The notes below the pieces were generated by a model that was given only the letters and a program-made list of their open reading frames with translations, was not told the DNA's origin and ran no database searches. A DNA stretch of 64,000 nt from NCBI GenBank assembly GCA_913054135.1, contig CAJXJK010000003.1, positions 268,491 to 332,490 of the forward strand. Reading direction: 5' to 3'. This stretch comes from an uncultured Flavobacteriales bacterium. GTDB taxonomy: Bacteria; Bacteroidota; Bacteroidia; Flavobacteriales_D; Crocinitomicaceae. Below are positions 42,861 through 51,842 of this stretch, piece after piece. Made by a program: the position numbers and the translations under genes. Numbering within the stretch: position 1 is the first letter of the stretch; each line of letters starts with the position of its first letter.

Positions 42861-43889
42861 ATGAAAGCAGCTGTATTAATCAAAAAAGGATCTTCAAAAG
42901 ATGCCCTTAAGATTCAAGAAGTTCCTGATGTCCATCCAACACAGGGACAAGTTAGAATAAAAGTGGAATGCTTTGGCTTAAATTATGCTGACGTCATGGC
43001 CCGAAATGGCTTGTATGATGCGGCCCCTAAAATGCCATGTGTAGTTGGTTATGAAGTTGTTGGTATAATTGATGAAATTGGTCAAGACGTTCCGAAAGAT
43101 ATGATGTCTAAGCGTGTCGTGGCCTTTACACGATTTGGTGGTTATGCTGAATATGCGGTGACATCATGGGAGGCCTGCGCAGAAATTGGAGACATGAATG
43201 CAGGTGAAGCTTGTGCTATAGCTGTGCAATATGCGACTGCTTATTATATGTCGTGGGACGCAGTGAACTTGCATGCAGGAGACAAGGTGATGATTCATGC
43301 TGGTGCTGGCGGAGTAGGAACTGCCCTTATTCAATTATGCAAACTCAAAGATTGTACAGTTTTTGCGAATGCCGGTTCTCAAGAAAAATTAGAATACATG
43401 AAATCTCAAGGTGCTGATCACGTGATCAATTATCGCGAGAAAGATTATGCTACTGAGATACCAAAAATATTGGGCGATCAAAAATTGCAAGCGACCTTCA
43501 ATCCAATTGCTGGTTCTACTTTTAAAAAAGATTTAAAGCTACTCGGTTCGGGCGGTAAGCTCCTCCTGTTTGGTGGTTCTGAAAGGTCAGGAAAGAAATG
43601 GGGGATTTTGTCTTCATTGAATTTTGTGAGAAAAATGGGCTTAATGATTCCAATCGGTCTAGTGATGTCTTCAAAATCTGTGATGGGAGTTAATATGTTG
43701 AATATTGGAGATGACGAACCTAAGATTTTGCAAAGATGCATGACTGAAGTCGTAAAGCTCGTTCTTGAAGGAAAACTAAAGCCGCATATAGGCGGAGAAT
43801 TCAGTGCAGAAAACATTGCTGATGCCCATGATCTTCTTGAGTCAAGAAAATCAATTGGCAAGATTGTTGTTTACTGGAGCAATAACTAA
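42861..43889 (+). CDS. Zinc-less MDR oxidoreductase (quinone oxidoreductase/VAT1-like)
   Basis: The 342-residue NADPH-dependent protein has the MDR fold with N-terminal catalytic domain ('FGLNYADVMARNGLYD', 'CVVGYEVVGIIDEIG') and the Rossmann segment 'GDKVMIHAGAGGVGTALIQLCK', followed by 'GADHVINYREKDY'. It lacks the zinc-ligand pattern of alcohol dehydrogenases and most resembles QOR/VAT1 enzymes that reduce quinones or enones. It is the last of the pheS run, 14 nt after rsmI. Confidence 0.88.
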   Translation: MKAAVLIKKGSSKDALKIQEVPDVHPTQGQVRIKVECFGLNYADVMARNGLYDAAPKMPCVVGYEVVGIIDEIGQDVPKDMMSKRVVAFTRFGGYAEYAVTSWEACAEIGDMNAGEACAIAVQYATAYYMSWDAVNLHAGDKVMIHAGAGGVGTALIQLCKLKDCTVFANAGSQEKLEYMKSQGADHVINYREKDYATEIPKILGDQKLQATFNPIAGSTFKKDLKLLGSGGKLLLFGGSERSGKKWGILSSLNFVRKMGLMIPIGLVMSSKSVMGVNMLNIGDDEPKILQRCMTEVVKLVLEGKLKPHIGGEFSAENIADAHDLLESRKSIGKIVVYWSNN

Positions 43890-43926
43890 TCAATATTTAT
43901 ATCTTTAATATTTAAATACACCTCCT

Positions 43927-45129
43927 ATGAAAAGAGTTTTACTATTAATGATGGCCGGTTTTTCAACCCTCGCTATCTCACAGAACGTGACAGAAAATAA
44001 ACTATCATTTAGCTATACTCAATTACCTCTTAACCCTCTTGACAAGTCAGTATCCACTTATAAAATTGTGGTTGAAAGAAATTTTGAGCAAGCAAATGAA
44101 GACAGTCTTATTGCTTACCAAGCAAGGTTAGAAGCCGCGACATTAGCCTATGATGCTGAGGTATTAGCTTGGCAAGTTAAGAAAGATGCTGTTGACAGAG
44201 ATTACTTTACGAAGATGGCCGCTTGGCAAAAAGCAGTGAATGCTGCAACACCAGCTACTAAACCATCTGACCCTATCATTCCTCCGGCACCAGTGATGAA
44301 AAAAGTTATGGATCCACAAATGCATTCGGAAATCGAAGATTCTTTTGTTTCAAATGCTATCAATTTTTACGGATACGATCAGGGTGAAGGTGGAGCAACA
44401 GTTACAATTGGAATTAATCCAATTTCGAATATGCAAATTGTTATGAAACCAAGCGGAACTGGTGCGCAAACGAAGTATAATTATACTATACAATATAGAA
44501 TGCCTGTTAACATCAAAGTTGAAGATGGAAACGGTATTGTTTGGCAAACAATTTTAATGAACAATCAGAGAAATTATAAGATCAACACCTACGCTTCGCA
44601 ATATGAGCATGACTTATGGTGGATTGATAACAAAGATTTATACTGGGCCAAGTTCGAGAAATCTGCAAGACAAACTGCCTTGGCTGAAATCCAAAGACAA
44701 TTAAATGATCAATGTGGATTCCCAGTGAAGACAAGATCAGTTGAGATCTTTACGGTTAAGAAGTTTAAAGACCACCAATACAATGACCTTGTGAATGCTT
44801 ATACAGCTGCAACTCAAGGATATCAAAAAGTTGGTTCAGAGCTTGATCATTCAGGAGCATCTACCAAATTGAATGAAGCAATTAAAGTATGGAAACAAGC
44901 TTTAACTGAGAGCAACCTTTCAGATAAGAAATCAAGAGTAAATGATAAGGTGACTGCTTTATTATACTGTAATCTATCTGAAGCTTATTTATGGTTAAAT
45001 GACTTTGATCAGTCTGAGTCATACGGAAATCTTGCAAAGAATTCAGGCGTTGGAAAATTCAAAAGAGCGGCTGCAGGAATTGATGGCATGAGAAACACCA
45101 ACAAAACGAGATACCAAGCTAATCAATAG
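43927..45129 (+). CDS. Secreted hypothetical protein with C-terminal TPR-like region
   Basis: The 400-residue protein has a signal peptide ('LLLMMAGFSTLAISQN'), a central Ala/Lys coiled coil (about 55-115, with 'PSDPIIPPAPV' Pro-rich end), a beta-rich domain ('EGGATVTIGINPISNMQIVM') and a C-terminal helical region (about 285-395: 'LNEAIKVWKQALTESN', 'ALLYCNLSEAYLWLNDFDQSESYGNLAKN') resembling TPRs. I recognise no named family. It is 6 nt before the flippase-like gene, so likely cotranscribed. The 5' leader ends with CACCTCCT just before ATG, the sequence of the 16S 3' tail rather than its complement. Confidence 0.7.
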   Translation: MKRVLLLMMAGFSTLAISQNVTENKLSFSYTQLPLNPLDKSVSTYKIVVERNFEQANEDSLIAYQARLEAATLAYDAEVLAWQVKKDAVDRDYFTKMAAWQKAVNAATPATKPSDPIIPPAPVMKKVMDPQMHSEIEDSFVSNAINFYGYDQGEGGATVTIGINPISNMQIVMKPSGTGAQTKYNYTIQYRMPVNIKVEDGNGIVWQTILMNNQRNYKINTYASQYEHDLWWIDNKDLYWAKFEKSARQTALAEIQRQLNDQCGFPVKTRSVEIFTVKKFKDHQYNDLVNAYTAATQGYQKVGSELDHSGASTKLNEAIKVWKQALTESNLSDKKSRVNDKVTALLYCNLSEAYLWLNDFDQSESYGNLAKNSGVGKFKRAAAGIDGMRNTNKTRYQANQ

Positions 45130-45135
45130 GCGTAA

Positions 45136-46068
45136 TTGCAATCGAAAAAAAGAAATAAAAAATTGATAATAAAGCTAGTCTTCGGGCTGGCTTTATTGTT
45201 GTTTATATGTTTCAAGGTCTATTCGTCTTTATCTAATGAAGAGTTTGAGGAGCTCGTTTTTTCAAAGCAAGCTAGAGTATTAATTTTTACTGCATGTTTG
45301 CTAATGCCAGTGAACTGGTTGCTTGAAACCATAAAATGGCATGTGCTTGTAAATCGATTAGAAAAGCATTCGTTCAAGCACACAATTAGAGATGTTTTGG
45401 CTGGAATTTCAACCAGTATCTTGACGCCCAATAGAATAGGGAACTTTATTGGTAGAACTATCAATCTTAATAAAGAGATTAGAACTAAGGCTGTAGTTTC
45501 AACGATTCATTCAAACTTAGCCCAATTTACGGCAAGCATTTTCTTTGGCTTGGCGGGCCTCTTTTTAGTAGTGTTTGATGAAAGTGTAGTAGATCTAGTT
45601 ATGGTAAGATGGTCTACTTTACTTGTGCTATCAATTGGACTTACGATATATTTTTTTCCTAAAATCATTGATTTCAATCCACTCTCTAAACTCTATTCAG
45701 AGCAAATGAAAGAGAGCATAACTGAAGTTCAAAAAGAAGCTTTTGGCTTAAAATGTGGCATTTTAGCTTTAAGCTTGCTACGCTACTGTGTTTTTTTATT
45801 TCAGTTTTATTTGTGCTTGAGTTGCTTTCAGTCAGGTTTGAATATTGAACTTATATTGCCGGCAATTGCGGTGGTATTTCTGATTACCACAATTATTCCA
45901 TCATTTTTATTTGGAAAACTCTTTATTAGAGAGGCATCTGCATTATTTGTTTTGACAGCCTTTGGTATTTCTACCCCAGCCATTCTATATTCTGTTTTTA
46001 TACTATGGTTTCTTAACTTGGCTATACCATCAATGCTTGGTGGTCTCATTTTAATGAAATCAAAATGA
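45136..46068 (+). CDS. Lysylphosphatidylglycerol synthase-TM/UPF0104-like integral membrane protein (flippase-like)
   Basis: A TTG start at 45136 gives 310 residues; no ATG is available before the first helix. About eight TM helices are seen with family landmarks 'TACLLMPVNWLLETIKWHVLV', 'LAGISTSILTPNRIGNFIGRTINL' and 'FLITTIIPSFLFGKLFIREASALFV'. Relatives include the flippase part of MprF and many glycolipid-linked proteins. Its stop overlaps the GT2 start (ATGA), implying both act on the same lipid or glycan. Confidence 0.8.
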   Translation: MQSKKRNKKLIIKLVFGLALLLFICFKVYSSLSNEEFEELVFSKQARVLIFTACLLMPVNWLLETIKWHVLVNRLEKHSFKHTIRDVLAGISTSILTPNRIGNFIGRTINLNKEIRTKAVVSTIHSNLAQFTASIFFGLAGLFLVVFDESVVDLVMVRWSTLLVLSIGLTIYFFPKIIDFNPLSKLYSEQMKESITEVQKEAFGLKCGILALSLLRYCVFLFQFYLCLSCFQSGLNIELILPAIAVVFLITTIIPSFLFGKLFIREASALFVLTAFGISTPAILYSVFILWFLNLAIPSMLGGLILMKSK

Positions 46069-47132
46069 TTGTACTTCTAAGTTTTGTCTGCTTTTTGTAT
46101 TTCGCTCAGGTGATGATGGTTTGGTGGTTCATAGATGATGGTAGATCAAATAAATCAGTAGATGAAGGAGATTCAATTTCTCAACTAAGTGTCATCATTC
46201 CTTTCAAAAATGAAAGAGATAGAATTCCCGAATTGATCTCAAGCATTAATGAATTGAGCATACCCTCTCATCTTAATGTGGAATTTATTTTTGTAGATGA
46301 CTCTTCTACAGATCAAACATCAAATTTCATTGAAAAAAATCTGAAGATTCAACATCTGATTCTTCAGAGCACGGGCAAAGGGAAAAAGGATGCAATACAT
46401 GTTGGTATACAGGCCTCTAAGTTGGATTTTATATTGACTTGGGATGCTGATATTAAGGTGAAGAAGAATTATTTTACTGAAATTTCAAAGCTACCTCAAT
46501 GCGACTTGTGGGTGTTAGGAGTAGAAATGGTTGGAAAAGACATCTTTCAAGAATTAGGATCTATTGAGTTTTCATGGCTTCAGATATTAACTTTTAATGA
46601 CGCCCAAAACAAGAAAGCGGGATTGTGCAATGGTGCGAATCTATTGTTTAAAAAATCGGTTTATGAGCATTTCAGTAGCGTTCGTGAAGACATCTTGATT
46701 TTAAGCGGAGATGATTTTTATTTGTTAAAATGGATGCGCGCCAATGATAAAGATATAAGAGCCTATTATTCTAAAGACTCAGAAGTACAAACCGAGTCGC
46801 CTTCGACCTTTAAAGACCTCCTCAATCAAAGAAAAAGATGGATTTCTAAAATGGGAGCAGGTGATAGCTTTCCGTTTTTTATTGGAATCATTTCTCTGCT
46901 GATATTTGCCTTCTTAAATTACTTTTGCTTGATTGCTGTTGAGGGAAGGCCTGCTATTCTCATATTGTTTCTCGTGAAGTTTGCGGCAGATATTACAATC
47001 AGTTCTTTATACAAATCTCGAATGCTAAAAAGTGAGGAATATACTGCTGTTTTTTTCCATCAATTTTGGTATCCATTCTACTTAGTGCGATTGTTATTTC
47101 ACCAGATTAAGGATGAAAAATGGGTGCCTTAA
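46065..47132 (+). CDS. Glycosyltransferase family 2 membrane protein
   Basis: The 355-residue protein has an N-terminal TM, a GT-A domain ('LSVIIPFKNERDRIPELISSI', 'FIFVDDSSTDQT', 'LTWDADIKV' with the DxD metal motif, 'LCNGANLLFKKSVYE', acceptor-side 'LNQRKRWISKMGAG' corresponding to the QxxRW motif), and C-terminal TM helices. It resembles processive or lipid-linked GT2 enzymes. Coupling to the flippase-like protein suggests glycolipid synthesis. It converges with the fatty-acid transporter (4-bp overlap). Confidence 0.88.
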   Translation: MIVLLSFVCFLYFAQVMMVWWFIDDGRSNKSVDEGDSISQLSVIIPFKNERDRIPELISSINELSIPSHLNVEFIFVDDSSTDQTSNFIEKNLKIQHLILQSTGKGKKDAIHVGIQASKLDFILTWDADIKVKKNYFTEISKLPQCDLWVLGVEMVGKDIFQELGSIEFSWLQILTFNDAQNKKAGLCNGANLLFKKSVYEHFSSVREDILILSGDDFYLLKWMRANDKDIRAYYSKDSEVQTESPSTFKDLLNQRKRWISKMGAGDSFPFFIGIISLLIFAFLNYFCLIAVEGRPAILILFLVKFAADITISSLYKSRMLKSEEYTAVFFHQFWYPFYLVRLLFHQIKDEKWVP

Positions 47133-48505
47133 AAGATGAGCAGTCCAAGAAGGAAAATGAAAAGACCGGCTATGAATAGGATTAAGGTGTAAGGCAATAT
47201 TTCTTTGGCCTTTAATCCAGTAATCCCTAATAATGGTAGAGCCCAGAAAGGTTGTATCATGTTTGTTAATTGATCTCCATAAGATAGAGCCATAATGGCT
47301 TTGGGATAAGAAACGCCTAACTCACTTGCAGCCTTTATAATAATAGGACCTTGTACCGCCCATTGTCCACCACCACTTGGTACGAAAATGTTTACTAATC
47401 CAGCTGAGAAGAAAGAGTAAATAGGAAAAGAGTTTTCAGTACTCACCTGTACAAACCAATCTGATATCTGACCAATTAAACCTGAGCCCACCATAATGCC
47501 TAATATTCCAAAATAAAGTGGAAATTGAATAAGGATGCCTGTGGCTCCTGAGATAGCTGAGCCTGCCGCCTTTGTGAATTTGGCAAAGTTCATGTGAAAG
47601 GCAATTCCTAATCCTAGTAAAGTAAAGTTGATGAAGTTCGGGTTCAGAAATTCAAGCGTTATCTTTTCTGGAAGGATGAAGGCTTTGTAAATGGCATAAA
47701 GAATAATAAGTGAGCCAAAAATTATTGCAAAAATTGCTGAATTGTCTAATCTTTCGGCTCCTTCAACAACCTCAGTTTTAGATTCAATTACTTCTTTTTG
47801 AGGGAGGTTAGAGAAAGGTTTCTCTTTCTTACCTATGTAATAAAAGATGGCGGGCAATATGATGAGTAGAAGTAAGCTTACCACTATGTTCATAGTTGAG
47901 AAAATAGTTGATGACATATCAATTCGTTCTGGTAAGCTGCCAACATTTTCAACCATGCTTTGAAGGTTTCCTTCTTCAGCTGCTTTAATTGGTGCTGAGC
48001 CCGAAAGTCCACCATGCCATACCATGAGGCCTGAGTAAGCTGCCGCACCAATTAATGGATAGTTCAATGTTTTGCCTTCTGCTCTAAATTTTTCACCGAC
48101 TTTTCTAGCTAATATCGCTCCGAATATTAAACCTAATCCCCAATTAAAAAGGCTCACAAATATTGTGGCAAAAGTGATAATCATGGCCGTGTTTGCACTG
48201 TTGGTACAAATTATTGTAATGCGATCAATGAGCTTGGATACTGGCTTTGAGAGAGCTAGTATGTGTCCTAACACTAACATGAGCATCATTTGAAAAGCAA
48301 AGTATAATCCGCCAGGACCTTCTTTCCATAGGCCCGATTCCCAATCACCTGCAAGTTTTAAGATGTAAGTGCCACTTGATGTTCCCTCTGGTTTTGTAAA
48401 GATCAGGGCTAACAAAAATGTAAGAAGGGTTAAGAGAATTGCAATCGTAAACGGACTTGGTAAAATGCGTTTATAGAAGTTGGCATATTTCTCTGCGAAA
48501 CTCAT
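47129..48505 (-). CDS. Short-chain fatty acid transporter (AtoE/TIGR00366 family)
   Basis: The 458-residue protein has about 12 TM helices and the family landmarks 'YKRILPSPFTIAILLTLLTF', 'GGLYFAFQMMLMLVLGHILA', 'FNWGLGLIFGAILARKVGEK', 'AAYSGLMVWHGGLSGSAPIKAAE' and 'NIFVPSGGGQWAVQGPIII'. AtoE imports short-chain fatty acids such as butyrate or acetoacetate. Its ATG overlaps the stop of the upstream secreted protein (ATGA). No ato catabolic genes are near. Confidence 0.92.
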   Translation of the reverse strand: MSFAEKYANFYKRILPSPFTIAILLTLLTFLLALIFTKPEGTSSGTYILKLAGDWESGLWKEGPGGLYFAFQMMLMLVLGHILALSKPVSKLIDRITIICTNSANTAMIITFATIFVSLFNWGLGLIFGAILARKVGEKFRAEGKTLNYPLIGAAAYSGLMVWHGGLSGSAPIKAAEEGNLQSMVENVGSLPERIDMSSTIFSTMNIVVSLLLLIILPAIFYYIGKKEKPFSNLPQKEVIESKTEVVEGAERLDNSAIFAIIFGSLIILYAIYKAFILPEKITLEFLNPNFINFTLLGLGIAFHMNFAKFTKAAGSAISGATGILIQFPLYFGILGIMVGSGLIGQISDWFVQVSTENSFPIYSFFSAGLVNIFVPSGGGQWAVQGPIIIKAASELGVSYPKAIMALSYGDQLTNMIQPFWALPLLGITGLKAKEILPYTLILFIAGLFIFLLGLLIF

Positions 48506-49014
48506 TTCTTACTTCTTTTCAGAAATGCTGATTGAAATGCGATTGTTTTGTAGGTGTAAACTGTTTGAACTTTCTGCCCTTCTATCTTGCCACCGCCTGT
48601 TTCTGCTTTGGCATTAGAACTTGTTAGTTCATACATTATTCCCTTTTTTGATAAGGTGTATTTCACATGCAGCAAATTACCTTGGACGTCAAAAACACTA
48701 GTAATTGAATTGTCAGAGTGACTCATGTGTAGTTCAATTCCGTTTTGTTCGTCTAGTAAAAAATGATTGTTCCCATCTGGTTTTAAAACGTAGTTTCTTT
48801 CCTGTCTAGTACTGTCTTTACCATAAACTATTGTCCAGTTATAAGTGTAGTCAGTGTTCAGTTTGATATGAAGTTCCATTTCATAATCAGTCACTGTGTT
48901 TTCGAGATTAGTAGAGAAAAGGGTCCCTATAAATTTACCTTCCCACTTTTCAGATAGCTGGGCGTGCGATTGAGATGTAAGAATGAGAATGAATAATAGA
49001 GAGAGGACGCGCAT
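48502..49014 (-). CDS. Secreted hypothetical protein (lipocalin-like)
   Basis: The 170-residue protein has a signal peptide ('LSLLFILILTSQSHAQ') and a beta-rich body ('KWEGKFIGTLFS', 'YEMELHIKLNTDYTYNWTIVYG', 'FLLDEQNGIELHMSHSDN', 'LLHVKYTLSKKGIMYEL') that resembles small calycin-type barrels. No family name is recognised. Its stop overlaps the start of the fatty-acid transporter, so the two are translated together and may cooperate, perhaps in substrate binding (inference). Confidence 0.65.
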   Translation of the reverse strand: MRVLSLLFILILTSQSHAQLSEKWEGKFIGTLFSTNLENTVTDYEMELHIKLNTDYTYNWTIVYGKDSTRQERNYVLKPDGNNHFLLDEQNGIELHMSHSDNSITSVFDVQGNLLHVKYTLSKKGIMYELTSSNAKAETGGGKIEGQKVQTVYTYKTIAFQSAFLKRSKK

Positions 49015-49045
49015 ATAAATAGTTTTATATGCTAATCTAGGAATT

Positions 49046-49708
49046 TTACTGCTTTTCTAACTCACAATAGAAATTCAATGTCACTTCATTACCCGCACCT
49101 GATGATTCTTCTTGACCATATTGAGTTCTGTCAAAGATGACCGTCCCCTCGAAAGCTTCAAAAGGAATTAGATCTTTTTCTCCACCTCCTTTATGTAAGA
49201 ATGGTACGTCTAATTCTTTTGTGGTTCCATTTAAAGTCAAAGATCCTTTCGCGATATATGAAGTGTCTCCAAAATCTATAGCGTTTGCTTGATAGATGAT
49301 CGTAGGAAATTCACTGGCATAAAAAAAGTCTTCTTCTAACAAATGTTCGTCTCTCATGACGTTACCCGTGTTAATACTTTTCGTTTGAATTTCAACTGAT
49401 AGTTCAGAAGACATAAAATCCTCTGCAACATTGAATGAGATAGTGAACTCTTCAAAGCCTCCCTTGGTGTCTTTCAAGCCAGAAGTCAAGAACAGAATTT
49501 CTGCTCCGTCAGATGTTTTAGAAGAAACGCTATACGCTCCTTCATCAATTGAAGGCGCCGTTATTTCTTCGTTCTCATCATAAACAACTTCTGTATCTAA
49601 TTCCGTTTTCTCTAAATTGCTTTCATACTCACCCCAAGGGATAGCGAAGATGACAACTACGCCTATTACGACAAGAACGGTTCCTATAATGAGAATTTTT
49701 TTGACCAT
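49046..49708 (-). CDS. YceI-family protein with N-terminal membrane anchor
   Basis: The 220-residue protein has an N-terminal uncleaved TM ('KILIIGTVLVVIGVVVIFAI') and a YceI lipocalin-like domain ('EEFTISFNVAEDFMSSELSVEIQTKSINTG', 'EDFFYASEFPTIIYQANAI', 'YIAKGSLTLNGTTKELDVPF', 'TVIFDRTQYG'). YceI proteins bind polyisoprenoids or other lipids in the periplasm. It is 31 bp upstream of the 48502 gene and on the same strand, probably in one transcript. Confidence 0.87.
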   Translation of the reverse strand: MVKKILIIGTVLVVIGVVVIFAIPWGEYESNLEKTELDTEVVYDENEEITAPSIDEGAYSVSSKTSDGAEILFLTSGLKDTKGGFEEFTISFNVAEDFMSSELSVEIQTKSINTGNVMRDEHLLEEDFFYASEFPTIIYQANAIDFGDTSYIAKGSLTLNGTTKELDVPFLHKGGGEKDLIPFEAFEGTVIFDRTQYGQEESSGAGNEVTLNFYCELEKQ

Positions 49709-49776
49709 TTCATTTCTTTTTTACAAACATAGATAAAAATAGATGTTTAAACAAATAAATTATAAATGAATAAAAA

Positions 49777-49806
49777 AAAGGTTCCAATCATTTGACCAGA
49801 ACCTTT
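49777..49806 (-). terminator. Terminator downstream of the DUF3127 gene
   Basis: AAAGGTTC (49777-49784) pairs with GAACCTTT (49799-49806); on the minus strand a run of eight T follows. It lies after the duplicated SSB-like tail. Confidence 0.75.
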
Positions 49807-49823
49807 CGAATTTTTTATTCAGC

Positions 49824-49960
49824 TTTTACTAGAATGGTAAATCATCATCACCTTCAGCCACCCTTCGACAAGTTCAGGATAAACTTCTTATCGGAATCTG
49901 ATTACTTTTCTTTCTTAAGACGTTTTATTAAAATGGTAAATCATCATCACCTTCAGCCAC
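49824..49960 (-). repeat. 99-bp-offset duplication of the 3' end of the DUF3127 gene with a REP-like insert
   Basis: About 38 bp covering the last codons and stop of the DUF3127 gene (49923-49960) recur at 49824-49861 with 3 differences; the offset is 99 bp, a multiple of three. The copy still spells 'VAEGDDDLPF' and stop on the minus strand but has no start. Between them is CCTTCGACAAGTTCAGGATAAAC-like sequence (49862-49884), similar to short dispersed repeats I know from flavobacterial genomes. No second copy of that short repeat was seen in the window. Confidence 0.8.
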
Positions 49961-50287
49961 GAAAGTTTCAGCATTGTCAGCTGAAGCTGGCGTTCCAGTT
50001 GCCGATCCTAGCGGCTCAATTTTCCAAGCATCCAATGAGTTAAAAAATCTAACTGCACCATCTTTAGGGTTAGTCCATTCTCTTCCTCTTAAGAAAAATG
50101 TTACTTCAACATTATCTCCTACTTTGAAATTGTTTAATAAGTCACATCTGTCTTGAACAGCTTGAAACAAAATTGTTTGTGCATATTGACCCGAAGCGTC
50201 AACTACTACAAATTCTCTCTTCTTGAATGAATCAGATATTTGTTGAACATCATTGATTACTTTCAATTCTCCTTTTAAAGTATACAT
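49928..50287 (-). CDS. DUF3127 OB-fold protein with SSB-like acidic C-terminal tip
   Basis: The 119-residue protein matches DUF3127: 'LKVINDVQQISDSFKKREFVVVDASGQY', 'ILFQAVQDRCDLLNNFKVGDNVEVTFFLRGREW', 'FNSLDAWKIEPL'. The fold is an OB-type barrel and the C-terminus ends 'EGDDDLPF', the same acidic-hydrophobic tip by which SSB recruits replication and repair proteins. Function in Bacteroidota is not firmly established; single-stranded nucleic acid binding is likely (inference). It follows the flavin reductase by 20 bp. Confidence 0.88.
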   Translation of the reverse strand: MYTLKGELKVINDVQQISDSFKKREFVVVDASGQYAQTILFQAVQDRCDLLNNFKVGDNVEVTFFLRGREWTNPKDGAVRFFNSLDAWKIEPLGSATGTPASADNAETFVAEGDDDLPF

Positions 50288-50307
50288 CTTTTGGTTTATT
50301 ATTGTTG

Positions 50308-51201
50308 TTAATTATTGAATGACAAAAGAGTCATCCAAGCTTCTTCTAATTTATTTTCTTTCAGTAGTCCTTGCGCTAATTTGTGCAATTCTACCTCTAA
50401 TTTTGTTTGTTCGTCTTCCAAAGAAACGAATAAATCACTTAACTCAATCAATTTATAATCATTGACATCCGTTTCATTTGGTAATTCTACGATTCCGGCA
50501 AGGTGACCCAAATCATTTCCGGTTAATATGTTTGAGTTTCTAACGTCCTCTGGTAGTTCATCAAACCCAATGCCCTTGGTAACGATTGGCTTATTGATTT
50601 CAAACATTGAGTTTTCATCTGCTCTGCAATACCAATTACCTCCCATTCGTGAAACCAAATCAATTTTGTGTTGATCTATTTTTCCGTCTTCACCAATTAC
50701 CCTTTCATCAATGTGTATTTTGGTGACTTCACAAATGACTAAATTACCCGCACCACCTTCATTGCCTAATTCAATCACTTCATTTACTTTACACTCAAAT
50801 TGTACAGGAGACTCCGCAACCCTGAAAGGCCTAATTGTCTCAGATGCCAATTTTGTGAATCCCGCTTTTTCAAACTCATCTACACCAGCTTCATAAGGAG
50901 AGCTGGCTAATGACATTTGATGAACAATATCATGCGTAACGACATTAATTACAACTTCTGCAATCTTCTTTACATTATTATAAGTGTCTTTTGTGGTATT
51001 GGTGCGGCCCGATCTAGCTGGGGAAAAAATCATTATCGGCGGATTAGCCGAAAAAACATTGAAAAAACTGAAGGGAGCAAGATTTGCATTTCCGTCTTCA
51101 TCAATGGTGCTTGCAAAAGCTATTGGCCTTGGGCCAACGGCACCTAAGAGGTAGCCATGTAATTGTGGAATTGCAAGTGATTTAGGGTCTAAACTCAACA
51201 T
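50308..51201 (-). CDS. Flavin reductase family protein (FMN-binding split barrel)
   Basis: ATG 51201 gives 297 residues; the TTG at 51210 is not needed. The first 200 residues are the FMN-binding split barrel ('LLGAVGPRPIAFASTIDEDGNANLAPFSFFNVFSANPPIMIFS', 'KDTYNNVKKIAEVVINVV', 'ESPVQFECKVNEVIEL', 'SRMGGNWYC'). The extra C-terminal 90 residues are helical. Members reduce FMN or act as oxidoreductases; substrate unknown. It shares a transcript with the DUF3127 gene. Confidence 0.88.
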   Translation of the reverse strand: MLSLDPKSLAIPQLHGYLLGAVGPRPIAFASTIDEDGNANLAPFSFFNVFSANPPIMIFSPARSGRTNTTKDTYNNVKKIAEVVINVVTHDIVHQMSLASSPYEAGVDEFEKAGFTKLASETIRPFRVAESPVQFECKVNEVIELGNEGGAGNLVICEVTKIHIDERVIGEDGKIDQHKIDLVSRMGGNWYCRADENSMFEINKPIVTKGIGFDELPEDVRNSNILTGNDLGHLAGIVELPNETDVNDYKLIELSDLFVSLEDEQTKLEVELHKLAQGLLKENKLEEAWMTLLSFNN

Positions 51202-51285
51202 AGGCCACAAAGGTATTTAAAATAACCTCTGCAGCCTATGCTTGTTAATAGATTGTAGATAAGTAAACTCTAAATAGAGTTTTGT

Positions 51286-51801
51286 TTATCTTCCGAAGAA
51301 TCCTCCGCCACTGATGTTACCACCCAATCCTTGAGGGCAACATTTCATTGTATCCGGCTCAGATCTGAAGTTTTCATATTTGGCTCCATAACCTTTAACT
51401 TCAATTTCATATTTAGTTCCAAAAAAGAACCATTGTCTAGAAACAGTGTAAGTTGGGTGAACTAAAACGTCCCAGTCTCCGCCTTCTAAAGCCTTATAAG
51501 CAGCTGCAGCTTTGATACCACCTTCTCTGAAACCTCTGATGCTATTTGTGCTGTAGTTAATTCCATCTGCATATTTGTCATCACCTTTTACTCTAATTCC
51601 AAATATATAGGTAGCACTACTTTTTCCTTCTAATTTTTTTGTCTCATCAACTTTGATGTCAGCTTTGATCGGGTCTAATTGAACATCTCTTGACCTCACG
51701 GTAGATGAATGATAACTTTTAGAAGTTGATTTACATGATTGAAAACCAAATGCTACCGCTAAAAGGGCAACAAATAGTCCAACTTTAATTTCATTTTTCA
51801 T
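51286..51801 (-). CDS. Hypothetical lipoprotein
   Basis: The 171-residue protein has a lipoprotein signal ('LFVALLAVAFGFQSC', Cys about residue 23), a domain containing 'ATYIFGIRVKGDDKYADGINY', 'GGIKAAAAYKALEGGDWDVLVHPTYTVSRQWFFFGTKYEIEVKGYGAKY', and a Gly-rich C-terminus with a CC pair ('MKCCPQGLGGNISGGGFFGR'). The layout resembles TRL-like or related outer-membrane lipoproteins of this phylum, but I cannot assign a function. It diverges from the ECF sigma gene. Confidence 0.7.
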   Translation of the reverse strand: MKNEIKVGLFVALLAVAFGFQSCKSTSKSYHSSTVRSRDVQLDPIKADIKVDETKKLEGKSSATYIFGIRVKGDDKYADGINYSTNSIRGFREGGIKAAAAYKALEGGDWDVLVHPTYTVSRQWFFFGTKYEIEVKGYGAKYENFRSEPDTMKCCPQGLGGNISGGGFFGR

Positions 51802-51842
51802 AATAATTAGGTTTTGTTAATGATGCGAATTTATGTCTTGTT

